Shown here: positions 17,188-25,680 of the stretch, one piece after another
Position numbering within the stretch: the stretch's first letter is position 1
Layout: every line of letters starts with the position of its first letter
DNA from: Hyphomicrobiaceae bacterium
GTDB taxonomy: Bacteria; Pseudomonadota; Alphaproteobacteria; Rhizobiales; Hyphomicrobiaceae
DNA length: 50,549 nucleotides
Direction: 5' to 3'
Assembly: GCA_023384095.1 (NCBI GenBank)
Contig: JAHDXT010000027.1
Coordinates: forward strand, 1 to 50,549
Translations under genes and position numbers: made by a program
Notes under the pieces: model-generated
The model's database searches: none
Told to the model about the DNA's origin: nothing
What the model saw: the letters and a program-made list of their open reading frames with translations, nothing else

Positions 17188-18282
17188 TCAGTGCTGGTCG
17201 TATCCGCTGTCGCCGCGCATGAATGCGAGCGTCAGGGCGCGTGCTTCCGCGTCCGAAAACTGCCGTGGCGGCGACTTCATGAAATAGCTGGAAGGTCCGA
17301 TCAGCGCGCCTCCGACGCCGCGGTCGAGCGCCAGCTTCGCGCAGCGCACCGCATCGATGACGACTCCGGCCGAGTTGGGTGAATCCCAGACCTCGAGCTT
17401 CAGCTCCAGATTGAGCGGCACGCCGCCGAACGTCGTGCCCTCGAGCCGGATGTAGGCCCACTTGCGGTCCGTGAGCCAGGGCACGAAATCGCTCGGCCCG
17501 ACGTGCACGTTACCGGGTTCGAGCGGGGCGTCGAACTGGCTCGTCACCGATTGCGTCTTCGAGATCCGCTTCGATTCGAGTCGCTCGCGCTCGAGCATGT
17601 TCTTGAAATCGGAATTGCCTCCGAAGTTGAGCTGATAGGTCCGATCGATGCGCACGCCGCGCTCGCGGAAGAGATTCGCCAGCACCCGGTGCACGATGGT
17701 GGCGCCGACCTGGCTCTTGATGTCGTCGCCCATGAGCGGCAGCCTCGCCTTCTCGAAGCGCTCGCGCCAGGAGCGGCTCGATGCGATGAACACGGGCACG
17801 CAGTTGACGAACGCACATCCCGACTCGAGTGCGCACAAGGCATAATGCTCCGTCGCCCGCTGGGCGCCGACCGGCAGATAGGAGACGACGATCTCGGTGC
17901 CGCTCTGTTTCAACTCCCGCGCGACATCGGCTTCCGGGAGCGACGATATCTCGATGTCGTCCTTCAGGTATTTGCCGAGACCGTCGAGAAGCCGCCCGCG
18001 CAACACCGTCACGCCGGTGCGCGGCACCTCGGCGAAGCGGAAGGTGTTGTTGGGCGGCGCCAAGATCGCGTCTGCGACATCGCTGCCGACCTTGGCGGCG
18101 CTGACGTCGAAGGCCGATGCGATCTCGATGTCCCCGGTGCGGTATCCGCCGACATCGGTGTTCATCAGGCCCGCGGGCGTAGCGTTCTCGCTCGAGTCGC
18201 GGTAGTGGGCGAGACCCTGGACGAACGAGGACGCACAGTTCCCGACGCCGACGATCCCCACGCGAACTTTGCTGGCGCACAA
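17188..18282 (-). CDS. ino1: Inositol-3-phosphate synthase, actinobacterial (Ino1) type
   Basis: A 364-residue NAD-dependent enzyme making 1L-myo-inositol-1(3)-phosphate from glucose-6-phosphate. Motifs are the Rossmann [19 protein letters not shown] (cited by [11 protein letters not shown]), [48 protein letters not shown] and [11 protein letters not shown], all characteristic of the mycobacterial Ino1 subtype of about 365 residues. I chose TTG 18282 (MCASKVRVG) because a GGAG lies nine bases upstream and the frame extending to 18510 has no similarity. It is the only antisense gene in the cluster, with its own divergent upstream region (18283-18527). It strongly suggests an inositol-derived product. 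Confidence 0.93.
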   Translation of the reverse strand: MCASKVRVGIVGVGNCASSFVQGLAHYRDSSENATPAGLMNTDVGGYRTGDIEIASAFDVSAAKVGSDVADAILAPPNNTFRFAEVPRTGVTVLRGRLLDGLGKYLKDDIEISSLPEADVARELKQSGTEIVVSYLPVGAQRATEHYALCALESGCAFVNCVPVFIASSRSWRERFEKARLPLMGDDIKSQVGATIVHRVLANLFRERGVRIDRTYQLNFGGNSDFKNMLERERLESKRISKTQSVTSQFDAPLEPGNVHVGPSDFVPWLTDRKWAYIRLEGTTFGGVPLNLELKLEVWDSPNSAGVVIDAVRCAKLALDRGVGGALIGPSSYFMKSPPRQFSDAEARALTLAFMRGDSGYDQH

Positions 18283-18527
18283 GGCGGTAGGCTCCGTATT
18301 TCGCTGATCGGGGGAGCAGCCTGAAGCTCCGGTGGCTCCGGGAGGTTGTGCCGGAGGAACGCACGAGCAGGCGATGTGTTCCGGGCCGCCGGTTATCGCC
18401 CGATGTGGCATCCGCATGCGGCAGGCAGCCGCAAGCTTTCTCACACCCGGTATCAGCCGATGCCGGGAACCAAGCCACCTGCCGTGCGTTTTGATGCTCA
18501 GGCGACGCATCGGTGTAGAGGCGGGAC

Positions 18528-18797
18528 GTGACCCAGGCGAAGACCACGACCGACCATCGCGAGATCCGGAAATGGGTCGAGGCGCGCGACGGCCGCCACT
18601 CCGTCGTCAGGACCGATGGCGAAGGCGGCATCCTGCGGATCGGCCTCCAGGAGCCCGACGAGAACGTGGAGCAGATCTCCTGGGACGAGCTCTTCCGCAT
18701 CTTCGAGGAAAGAAAGCTCGCCTTCCTCTACCAGGAAGCCACTTCGGAGCAAAAGAGCCGCTTCAACAAGCTCGTCGTTCGCACCGCCAACGCGTAG
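18528..18797 (+). CDS. Small conserved acidic protein of unknown function
   Basis: An 89-residue soluble protein, [18 protein letters not shown] to [21 protein letters not shown] and SRFNKLVVR. From memory it resembles a small uncharacterised alphaproteobacterial family with the pattern IRxWxExRxGxP...ISWDEFFxxFxxxxLAxLYQE. The start is GTG 18528. It lies 12 bases before the first epimerase gene and opens the second plus-strand half of the cluster. It has no signal peptide or membrane segment. Its role is unknown; it could be a housekeeping neighbour rather than a pathway component. Confidence 0.75.
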   Translation: MTQAKTTTDHREIRKWVEARDGRHSVVRTDGEGGILRIGLQEPDENVEQISWDELFRIFEERKLAFLYQEATSEQKSRFNKLVVRTANA

Positions 18798-18809
18798 GCG
18801 AGACCGCAC

Positions 18810-19928
18810 ATGCCGCAGAGAGTTCTGATCACCGGGGGCGGTGGCTTCATCGGGCGCAACCTGACGCGGGCCCTCATCGAGCGCGGCGCAACGGTGCGCA
18901 TCCTCGACAACCTGCATGAGCAGGTGCACGGCCGCTCGGCCGGCAGGCATCGGCTCGGGTCCGACGGCGAGGTCGTCATCGGCGACATCCGCGACGCCAG
19001 CGTCGCCAGGCGGGCTCTCGTAGGCGTCGACAAGGTGGTGCATCTGGCCGCCGAGGTAGGGGTCGGCCAGAGCATGTACGCCGTCGAGCGCTACGTCAGC
19101 ACCAACGATTGCGGAACCGCGGTCCTCATGGAGGCCCTGATCGGCAACCCCGTCGAGCGGATCGTGGTCGCCTCCTCGATGAGCATCTACGGCGAGGGCC
19201 TCTACCGGGACGCCGACGGCAAGCTGATCGAGGATATGCCGACTCGCGCCGGCCGCGGCGACGGCAGCAGCGGCTGGGATCCGCGCGACGGCCAGGGGCG
19301 GCCGCTCGTCCCCGTGCCGACGCCCGAGTCGAAGCGGCCGAGCCTCGCCTCGGTTTATGCGCTCACCAAATATGCGCAGGAGCGGCTGGTGCTGCTGATG
19401 GCCGCCGCCTACGGCATGCAGGCCGTCGCGCTCCGGCTGTTCAACGTCTACGGCCCGGGGCAGGCGCTCAGCAATCCATACACCGGCGTCCTGGCGATCT
19501 TCGCCTCTCGCCTGCTCAACGGTCGCAGTCCGCTGATTTTCGAGGACGGCCGCCAGCGCCGCGATTTCGTGCACGTCGACGACGTGAGCCGCGCCTTCAC
19601 CTTGGCGCTGGAGCATCCGGCGGCGGCGGGCAACGTCTATAACGTTGGCAGCGGCCGGCACCGCTCGATCCGCGAGGTCGCGGATATGCTCGCCGCCGCC
19701 ATGGGCCGCGACGACATCGTTCCCGAGATCGCCGGCAAGGCGCGCGCGGGCGATATCCGGCACTGCTTCGCGGACGTGGAGAAGATCCGCGCGGAGCTCG
19801 GCTTTACGGCGACCTCCGACTTCGCGCACGGGCTCGCGGGGCTCGCCCGATGGGTTGCGAGCCAGGAGGCGCAGGACCGCGTCCCGAAGGCCCGTGAGGA
19901 GCTCGAGCAGCGAGGCCTCGTGGCATGA
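18810..19928 (+). CDS. NAD-dependent sugar epimerase (extended SDR) 1
   Basis: A 372-residue NAD(P)-dependent extended short-chain dehydrogenase acting on NDP-sugars. The Rossmann motif is VLITGGGGFIG (residues 5-15) and the catalytic set is ASSMSIYGEG (Ser122/123) and SVYALTKYAQE (Y183, K187). LRLFNVYGPGQALSNPYTGVLA and DFVHVDDVSRA are typical of the dTDP-L-rhamnose 4-epimerase/UDP-glucose 4-epimerase group. An insertion of about 40 residues between Ser and Tyr (RDADGKLIEDM to PTPESKRP) fits the rhamnose 4-epimerase-like subgroup. The end shares ATGA with the next epimerase. It probably produces an uncommon NDP-hexose for the glycosyltransferases; substrate not readable. Confidence 0.87.
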   Translation: MPQRVLITGGGGFIGRNLTRALIERGATVRILDNLHEQVHGRSAGRHRLGSDGEVVIGDIRDASVARRALVGVDKVVHLAAEVGVGQSMYAVERYVSTNDCGTAVLMEALIGNPVERIVVASSMSIYGEGLYRDADGKLIEDMPTRAGRGDGSSGWDPRDGQGRPLVPVPTPESKRPSLASVYALTKYAQERLVLLMAAAYGMQAVALRLFNVYGPGQALSNPYTGVLAIFASRLLNGRSPLIFEDGRQRRDFVHVDDVSRAFTLALEHPAAAGNVYNVGSGRHRSIREVADMLAAAMGRDDIVPEIAGKARAGDIRHCFADVEKIRAELGFTATSDFAHGLAGLARWVASQEAQDRVPKAREELEQRGLVA

Positions 19929-21055
19929 CGGCAGACGGCTCGAACGGCGGCCGCAAGCGGTCCAGCGCGGCCTCGCGACGCCCGGTGCTCGTGACGGGCG
20001 GCGCCGGCTTCATCGGCTGCAATCTCGCCGACCGGCTGGCGAGGGAGGGGCACGACGTCATCGTGCTCGATGCCCTGATGCGCCCCGGCGCGGAGGCCAA
20101 TCTCGCCTGGCTGAAGCGCCGGCACCCCGAGCGGATCTCCGCGGCCGTCGCCGACGTGCGGGACGAGGCGGCCGTCACGTCCGCCGCTCGCGAGGCGAGC
20201 GCCGTCTTCCACCTGGCGGCCCAGGTGGCGGTGACCACCAGCCTCGACGATCCCTGCCGCGACTTCGACATCAACGTCCGCGGCACGCTGCTGCTGCTCG
20301 AGGCGCTGCGGCGCCGGCGGGATCGCATCCCGTTCGTCTTCGCCAGCACCAACAAGGTCTATGGCGATCTCGGCGGCCTCGCGCTGGAGCGGGCCGCAGA
20401 CGCCTACCTGCCGAGAGACACCCGAGTCCGCGCGCATGGCGTCGGCGAGGACCAGCCGCTCTCGCTGCATACGCCCTATGGCTGCTCCAAGGGCGCGGCG
20501 GACCAGTACGTGCTCGACTACGCGCGCTCGTTCGGCATGCCGACCGTGGTGATGCGCATGAGCTGCATCTACGGGCCGCGCCAGCTCGGCACGGAGGACC
20601 AGGGCTGGGTTGCGCATTTCGTCAGTTCGGCGCTGGCGCGGGAGCCGATCACAATCTACGGCGACGGCTGCCAGGTCCGCGACGTGCTGCACGTCGCCGA
20701 TGCGGTCGAAGCCTATCTCGCCGCCTGGCGCCGCATCACCACCGCGCGCGGCAACGTGTTCAACCTGGGCGGCGGGCCGGCCAATGCCGTGAGCCTGCTG
20801 CAGGTGGTCTCCGAAGTCGGCATGCTGGTCGGCCGGCCGCTCGCGGTCGAGCTCGCGGACTGGCGCGCCAGCGATCAGCGCTACTACGTCTCCGACATCC
20901 GCCGCGCGGAGCGCATGCTGGCCCTGCCGCCGCCGAGAGGGTGGCGTGACGGGTTGAGGGACCTCTACCGCTGGATGCAGAAGGAGAGCGCCCAGCCAGC
21001 GGCCGTCCCGACGACCGCGGCTGCGGCCACGGCTCAAGCGGCAGAGCTGCCATGA
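19925..21055 (+). CDS. NAD-dependent sugar epimerase (extended SDR) 2, CDP-paratose 2-epimerase-like
   Basis: A 376-residue extended SDR. The NAD-binding motif is VLVTGGAGFIG (residues 21-31). The active-site region FASTNKVYGDLGG and the catalytic TPYGCSKGAADQYV are typical of the CDP-paratose/CDP-tyvelose 2-epimerase (RfbE) group, as are MSCIYGPRQLGTEDQGWVAHF (cited by GTEDQGWVAHF) and GCQVRDVLHVADAVEAY. The C-terminal 25 residues are Ala/Pro-rich and not conserved. It overlaps both the previous epimerase (ATGA) and the radical SAM gene by four bases. It probably inverts C2 or C4 of an NDP-sugar used by the cluster. Confidence 0.87.
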   Translation: MTADGSNGGRKRSSAASRRPVLVTGGAGFIGCNLADRLAREGHDVIVLDALMRPGAEANLAWLKRRHPERISAAVADVRDEAAVTSAAREASAVFHLAAQVAVTTSLDDPCRDFDINVRGTLLLLEALRRRRDRIPFVFASTNKVYGDLGGLALERAADAYLPRDTRVRAHGVGEDQPLSLHTPYGCSKGAADQYVLDYARSFGMPTVVMRMSCIYGPRQLGTEDQGWVAHFVSSALAREPITIYGDGCQVRDVLHVADAVEAYLAAWRRITTARGNVFNLGGGPANAVSLLQVVSEVGMLVGRPLAVELADWRASDQRYYVSDIRRAERMLALPPPRGWRDGLRDLYRWMQKESAQPAAVPTTAAAATAQAAELP

Positions 21056-22344
21056 GGGTGGCACTCGTCAACCCGCCCTGGCGCTTCGAGAACAGCATTT
21101 ATTTCGGCTGCCGCGCGCCGCACCTGCCGCTCGAGCTCGGCTACGCCAAAGCCCTGCTCGCTGCTGCGGGACATCGTGTGCTGCTGCTCGACGGGCATCT
21201 CAATGGACAGGGCAGCACCGAACTGGCCGACAAGGTGGCGGACTTCCGGCCCGACATGACGGTCGTTACGACGGCGCCGAGCTATCTGTTCTGGCGCTGC
21301 GCGCAGCCTGAGCTGCGGGTGCCGAACGAATTCCTGCTGTCGCTCGGCGGGCGCGGAGGCACGACGGTGGCCGTCGGGCCGCACGGCTCGGCGACTCCGG
21401 CCACCGTGCTGCGCAAGCTCGGCGTCGACATCGCCGTCATGGGCGAGTGCGAGGAGGTGATCGCCAAGCTCGCCGACGCACACTCGCTGGCGCAAGTGCC
21501 CTCGATCGCCTACCGTGCCGGGGGCGGGATCGAGGTCAACGGAACGCCCCATGCGGCCCGTTTCGAAAGCCTCGCCGCGCTCGGCTGGCCGGATGACTGG
21601 ATCGCCCGACACCAGCACCACCACCACCGCTTCGACCGCGAGCCGGATGGCCCCGGCGCCGAGGTCGAAGCCTCGCGCGGCTGTCCCTATTCGTGCACGT
21701 TCTGTGCAAAGATGGATTTCCGCGACAGATATCGCCGCCGTGACCCGGTCGCGATCCTCGAGGAGATCGACGGCCTCGTCGCCCAGGGCGTCACCTACCT
21801 CTATTTCATCGACGAGATCTTCCTGCCCGATGCCGGGCTGCTCGAGGCGCTCTCCGCGCGCGATGTCGCGTTCGGCATCCAGACACGCATCGACCTGTGG
21901 AAGCCGGACATGCTCGACATGCTCGGCCATGCCGGATGCGTGTCGATCGAGGCGGGCGTCGAGAGCCTCAGCGCCGAGGGCCGGGACGCATTGGCCAAGC
22001 GATGCCGCATGTCCACGGACGAGCTCGCCGAGCGCCTGATCCACGCCCGCCGCTCGGTGCCTTTCGTGCAGGCCAACCTGATCAGGACGGCCGGCGACGA
22101 CGCCCGCCGGATCGCGGCGTGGCGCGTCCTGCTCGAACGGCACGGAGTATGGGCCAACGACCCGGTGCCGCTCTACCCCTACCCGAGCTCGCCCGATTAC
22201 CACCGGCTCTGGGGCAGGCCGGACGACGACGCCTGGGAGCGCGCGCACGCCCACTACCTCGCCCAGTTCACTGAGTTCAGCGACATCCAGGACGAGCGGC
22301 CGCACCCACTTGCCGAGCTGGAGGTCACATGCTGCCGGAGCTGA
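21052..22344 (+). CDS. B12-binding-type radical SAM protein (resembles NCBIfam TIGR04295)
   Basis: A 430-residue radical SAM enzyme. The N-terminal Rossmann-like half (RVALVNPPW, LELGYAKALLAAAGHRVLLLDGHLNG, MGECEE) is the cobalamin-binding type. The radical SAM motif is SRGCPYSCTFC (C211, C215, C218), with IEAGVES and a PLYPYPSSPDY region downstream. A DGHLNG string (47-52) matches DxHxxG in pattern but sits at strand 2, not in the classical place. The run HQHHHH (187-192) lies just before the Fe-S site. Family members perform methyl transfer or rearrangement at inert carbons. It overlaps both neighbours and is probably a tailoring enzyme for the sugar product. Confidence 0.88.
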   Translation: MRVALVNPPWRFENSIYFGCRAPHLPLELGYAKALLAAAGHRVLLLDGHLNGQGSTELADKVADFRPDMTVVTTAPSYLFWRCAQPELRVPNEFLLSLGGRGGTTVAVGPHGSATPATVLRKLGVDIAVMGECEEVIAKLADAHSLAQVPSIAYRAGGGIEVNGTPHAARFESLAALGWPDDWIARHQHHHHRFDREPDGPGAEVEASRGCPYSCTFCAKMDFRDRYRRRDPVAILEEIDGLVAQGVTYLYFIDEIFLPDAGLLEALSARDVAFGIQTRIDLWKPDMLDMLGHAGCVSIEAGVESLSAEGRDALAKRCRMSTDELAERLIHARRSVPFVQANLIRTAGDDARRIAAWRVLLERHGVWANDPVPLYPYPSSPDYHRLWGRPDDDAWERAHAHYLAQFTEFSDIQDERPHPLAELEVTCCRS

Positions 22345-23480
22345 CACAGGCCGACTCGCTGCGGGTATTCATGACCGCCGATGCAGTGGGCGGGGTCTGG
22401 CAATACTCGCTCGACCTGGCCCAGGGGCTGCGGGCCTACGATACCGAGACGACGCTGTGCGTGCTCGGACCGTCGCCGCGCACGGAGCAGCTTGCCGCGG
22501 CGCGGCGCATTCCGGGCCTGAAGCTGATCTGCCTCGATCTGCCGCTCGACTGGACCGCGGACTCGCCCGACGAGGTGCTGGAGGCGGCAGCCGCCGTCGC
22601 GTCCGTCGCCCGCGCGGAAGGCGGCGGCGTCATCCACCTCAACAGCCCCGTGCTCGCTGCCGGCCCGCGCTACCCGGTGCCTGTCGTCGCCGTCTGCCAC
22701 TCCTGCATCGCGACGTGGTGGCAGGCGGTCCGCGCGCGGCCGCTCGCCCGGCAGCTCCGCTGGCACAAGGATCTCGTCGCCAGCGGGCTCGCCAGGGCCG
22801 ACGCCATCATCGCTCCGAGCGGCGCTTTCGCCCGCTTCGTCTCGCAGACCTACAAGCTGCCGGTTGCTCCGACGGTCGTCTACAACGGGCGCCGGCCCTG
22901 CATGCGCCAGAGCCTGCCCGAGGGCACCGCAGTCCCCGAGGCGCCTTTCGCCTTCACGGCGGGCCGGCTGTGGGACGAAGGCAAGAACTTGCGCGCGCTG
23001 GATGCAGCGGCCGCACGCCTGTCGTTGCCGGTGCTCGCCGCCGGGCCGCTCAGGGGGCCGAACCGGGCGAGCATAAGCTTCAGCCACGTTCAGCCGCTCG
23101 GCAGCCTCACCGACGGCCACCTAGCCGAGTGGCTGGCCGCCAAGCCCATCTTCGTCTCGACTGCCCGCTATGAGCCGTTCGGCCTCGCGGTGCTCGAGGC
23201 GGCAGAGGCCGGATGCGCGCTGGTGCTGTCCGACATCGCGACGTTCCGCGAGCTCTGGGAGGGCGCCGCCTGCTTCGTTCCGCCCGATGACGAGATGGCC
23301 GTCGCCTCGGCCATCGAGCTGCTCGCCGGCGACGCCCGCCAGCGGACACTCATGGCGTCTGCGGCGCGCAGGCGGGCGCGCCGGTACACGGCCGAGGTCA
23401 TGGCCGCGAAGGTGCGGGCGATCTATGGGGGCCTGCTGTCGAGGAAGCGCCAGCGTTCCGGCAGCGAGGTCATGGCATGA
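22329..23480 (+). CDS. GT4 family glycosyltransferase 2
   Basis: A 383-residue GT-B glycosyltransferase. The start MTADAVGGVWQYSLDLAQGL (reported here as DAVGGVWQY) is the acceptor-domain glycine loop. Central FAFTAGRLWDEGKNLRALDAAA and C-terminal PIFVSTARYEPFGLAVLEAAEAGCALVLSD (cited by RYEPFGLAVLEAAEAGCALV) contain the E-x7-E donor motif of GT4. The ATG at 22329 lies inside the radical SAM gene (16-base overlap) and the stop overlaps the next gene by four bases. It is likely cytoplasmic. It adds one sugar of the oligosaccharide; donor unknown. Confidence 0.9.
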   Translation: MLPELTQADSLRVFMTADAVGGVWQYSLDLAQGLRAYDTETTLCVLGPSPRTEQLAAARRIPGLKLICLDLPLDWTADSPDEVLEAAAAVASVARAEGGGVIHLNSPVLAAGPRYPVPVVAVCHSCIATWWQAVRARPLARQLRWHKDLVASGLARADAIIAPSGAFARFVSQTYKLPVAPTVVYNGRRPCMRQSLPEGTAVPEAPFAFTAGRLWDEGKNLRALDAAAARLSLPVLAAGPLRGPNRASISFSHVQPLGSLTDGHLAEWLAAKPIFVSTARYEPFGLAVLEAAEAGCALVLSDIATFRELWEGAACFVPPDDEMAVASAIELLAGDARQRTLMASAARRRARRYTAEVMAAKVRAIYGGLLSRKRQRSGSEVMA

Positions 23481-24586
23481 GGCTCGTCTACTTCACGCAT
23501 TCGCTGACCTCCTGCTGGAACAACGGCAACGCCCACTTCCTCCGCGGCGTCCTCGCCGAGCTGATCGCCTCGGGCCATGACGCCGTTGCCCTGCAGCCCC
23601 GGTCCGGCTGGAGTCTCGACAACCTGCTGGCGGACCATGGGCCCAGCGCGGTCGACGCGTTCCATGCCGCCTACCCGGAGCTGAAGCCTGTCGCCTACGG
23701 TGCTGATGCCGATCTCGAGGCGTGTGTCGCAGGGGCCGACGTCGTCATCGCCCACGAGTGGAACGAGCCTCGGCTGGTCGGCGGATTGGGCCGGCTGCGG
23801 GCTCGCGGCGGCCGCTTCACCCTCCTCTTCCACGACACTCACCACCGTGCCGTGAGCGACCCCGGCGCGATCGGCCGCTTCGATCTCGACGGCTTCGACG
23901 CGGTGCTCGCCTTCGGCGAGGCGCTGGCGGCGGTCTACCGCCGGGAGGGCTGGGGCCGCCGCGTCCATGTCTGGCACGAGGCGGCGGACACGCGGCTGTT
24001 CCGTCCGCCGCCGGAGGGCGGCCCCCGCGATGGCGTCGTCTGGATCGGCAACTGGGGCGACGAGGAGCGTTCCGAGGAGATTGCCGCCTATCTGTTGAGA
24101 CCGGCGGCGCGCTGCGGATTTGCGCTCGATGTCCATGGCGTTCGCTATCCCGAGTCAGCGCTCGCCGCCCTCAGCGCGCACGGCGCCCGCTACCGCGGCT
24201 GGCTGCCCAATGCGCAGGTCCCGACCGTGCTCGCCCGTTATATGGCGACCGTGCACGTCCCCCGCCGGCTCTACGTCGCGCGGTTGCCGGGCATCCCGAC
24301 CATACGCGTCTTCGAGGCGCTGGCCTGCGGGATCCCGCTCGTCTCGGCGCCATGGGAGGATGCCGAGGGGCTGTTCCGGCCCGGAGCGGACTTCCTGATG
24401 GCGCGGGATCCTGCGGCGGTCGAGCGCTACCTGTCGATGCTGAGAGACGACGGCGAACTGTGCAAGGCGCTCGCCGCCAGCGGTCTCGCAACGATCCGAG
24501 CACGGCATACCTGCCGCCACCGGGCCGGGGAGCTGGTGCGTATCATCGAGGAGATTCGCGCCGAGCCCGTGGACGCAGCGGCATGA
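23477..24586 (+). CDS. CgeB-like glycosyltransferase B
   Basis: A 369-residue GT-B glycosyltransferase of the CgeB type. It begins RLVYFTHSLTSCWNNGNAHFL, a variant of the S-x-W-x-N-G start seen in three neighbouring enzymes, and has LFHDTHHRAVSDP, VWIGNWGDEERSEEI and the donor-site IRVFEALACGIPLVSAPWEDAEGLF (cited by VFEALACGIPLVSAPW). It is the most diverged of the four CgeB-like paralogues. It overlaps both neighbours by four bases. No membrane segment is seen. It presumably adds one residue of the product. Confidence 0.87.
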   Translation: MRLVYFTHSLTSCWNNGNAHFLRGVLAELIASGHDAVALQPRSGWSLDNLLADHGPSAVDAFHAAYPELKPVAYGADADLEACVAGADVVIAHEWNEPRLVGGLGRLRARGGRFTLLFHDTHHRAVSDPGAIGRFDLDGFDAVLAFGEALAAVYRREGWGRRVHVWHEAADTRLFRPPPEGGPRDGVVWIGNWGDEERSEEIAAYLLRPAARCGFALDVHGVRYPESALAALSAHGARYRGWLPNAQVPTVLARYMATVHVPRRLYVARLPGIPTIRVFEALACGIPLVSAPWEDAEGLFRPGADFLMARDPAAVERYLSMLRDDGELCKALAASGLATIRARHTCRHRAGELVRIIEEIRAEPVDAAA

Positions 24587-25680
24587 AGGTCGCCTTCTAC
24601 GGCTCCAGCCTGCTCTCCTCTTATTGGAACGGCGCCGCCACCTACTACCGGGGCCTGCTGGCGGCGCTCGCCCGGCGCGGCCACGACGTCACCTTCTACG
24701 AGCCCGACGCTTTCGGCCGGCAGCAGCACCGCGACATCGACCCGCCCGACTGGGCGCGCTCGCGCGTCTACCCGCCCACTCCGCAGGGCGCCGCCGCTGT
24801 GCTGGCGGAGGCCCGCTCGGCCGACGCCGTTATCAAGGCGAGCGGCGTCGGCGTGCTGGACGACGAGTTGCTCGCCGGGATCATGCGCGAGGCGCGGCCG
24901 GGTGCGATCCGCATCTTCTGGGACGTGGACGCGCCGGCGACGCTGGCGGAGTTGCGCCGCAACCCGGACCATCCTCTGCGCCGCGCCCTGCCGAGTCTGG
25001 ACGCGGTATTGACCTACGGCGGCGGCCCGCCCGTCGTCGCGGGCTACCTCGACCTCGGCGCCCGCCGGGCGGAGCCGGTCTACAACGCGCTGGATCCCAC
25101 GACGCACCATCCGGTCTCGCCCGACCCCCGCTTTGCCGCCGACCTCGCTTTCCTCGGCAATCGGCTGCCGGACCGCGAAGCCCGCGTCGAGGAGTTCTTC
25201 CTCGCTCCCGCGAGGTCCGCGCCGGCGAGACAGTTCCTCATCGGCGGCAACGGTTGGGAGCCGCATCAACTGCCGGCCAACGTCCGAAATCTCGGCCACG
25301 TCTATTGCCGCGACCACAACGCTTTCAACGCGACGCCGCTCGCCGTGCTCAACGTCGCGCGCGACAGCATGGCAGCGGTGGGCTTCTCCCCGGCGACGCG
25401 CGTATTCGAGGCGGCGGGCGCCGGCGCCTGCATCATCACGGACGCGTGGGAAGGCATCGAGCTGTTCCTCGAGCCGGGCATGGAGATCCTCGTCGCGCGC
25501 GACGGCCGCGACGTGCTCGCAATACTCGAAGCGCTCACCCCCGAGCGCGCATGGGAGATCGGCCGCGCGGCGCTGGCCCGGATCACGGCCGAGCACACGT
25601 ATGAGCTCAGGGGAGCTCGGGTCGACGCGATCCTGTGCGGGCTGGCTGCGGATAAACGGCACAACGGGAGCGGAATGTGA
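24583..25680 (+). CDS. CgeB-like glycosyltransferase C
   Basis: A 365-residue GT-B glycosyltransferase. Its start KVAFYGSSLLSSYWNGAATYYRGLLAALA parallels the other CgeB-like enzymes (cited by SSYWNGAATYYRG), followed by IFWDVDAPATL (compare YDIDTPVTL in enzyme D), DLAFLGNRLPDREARV, and the donor site RVFEAAGAGACIITDAWEGIELFLEPG (cited by VFEAAGAGACIITDAWEG). The ATG at 24583 overlaps the previous gene by four bases and the stop shares GTGA with the next. The family is named after spore maturation protein CgeB, which glycosylates the spore surface in Bacillus; here only the fold is shared. Confidence 0.87.
   Translation: MKVAFYGSSLLSSYWNGAATYYRGLLAALARRGHDVTFYEPDAFGRQQHRDIDPPDWARSRVYPPTPQGAAAVLAEARSADAVIKASGVGVLDDELLAGIMREARPGAIRIFWDVDAPATLAELRRNPDHPLRRALPSLDAVLTYGGGPPVVAGYLDLGARRAEPVYNALDPTTHHPVSPDPRFAADLAFLGNRLPDREARVEEFFLAPARSAPARQFLIGGNGWEPHQLPANVRNLGHVYCRDHNAFNATPLAVLNVARDSMAAVGFSPATRVFEAAGAGACIITDAWEGIELFLEPGMEILVARDGRDVLAILEALTPERAWEIGRAALARITAEHTYELRGARVDAILCGLAADKRHNGSGM

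Noticed and set aside
18283-18510. N-terminal extension of inositol phosphate synthase to the ATG at 18510
   Set aside because: The 76 extra residues have no similarity to the family, and a TTG with a well-placed GGAG fits the usual start.
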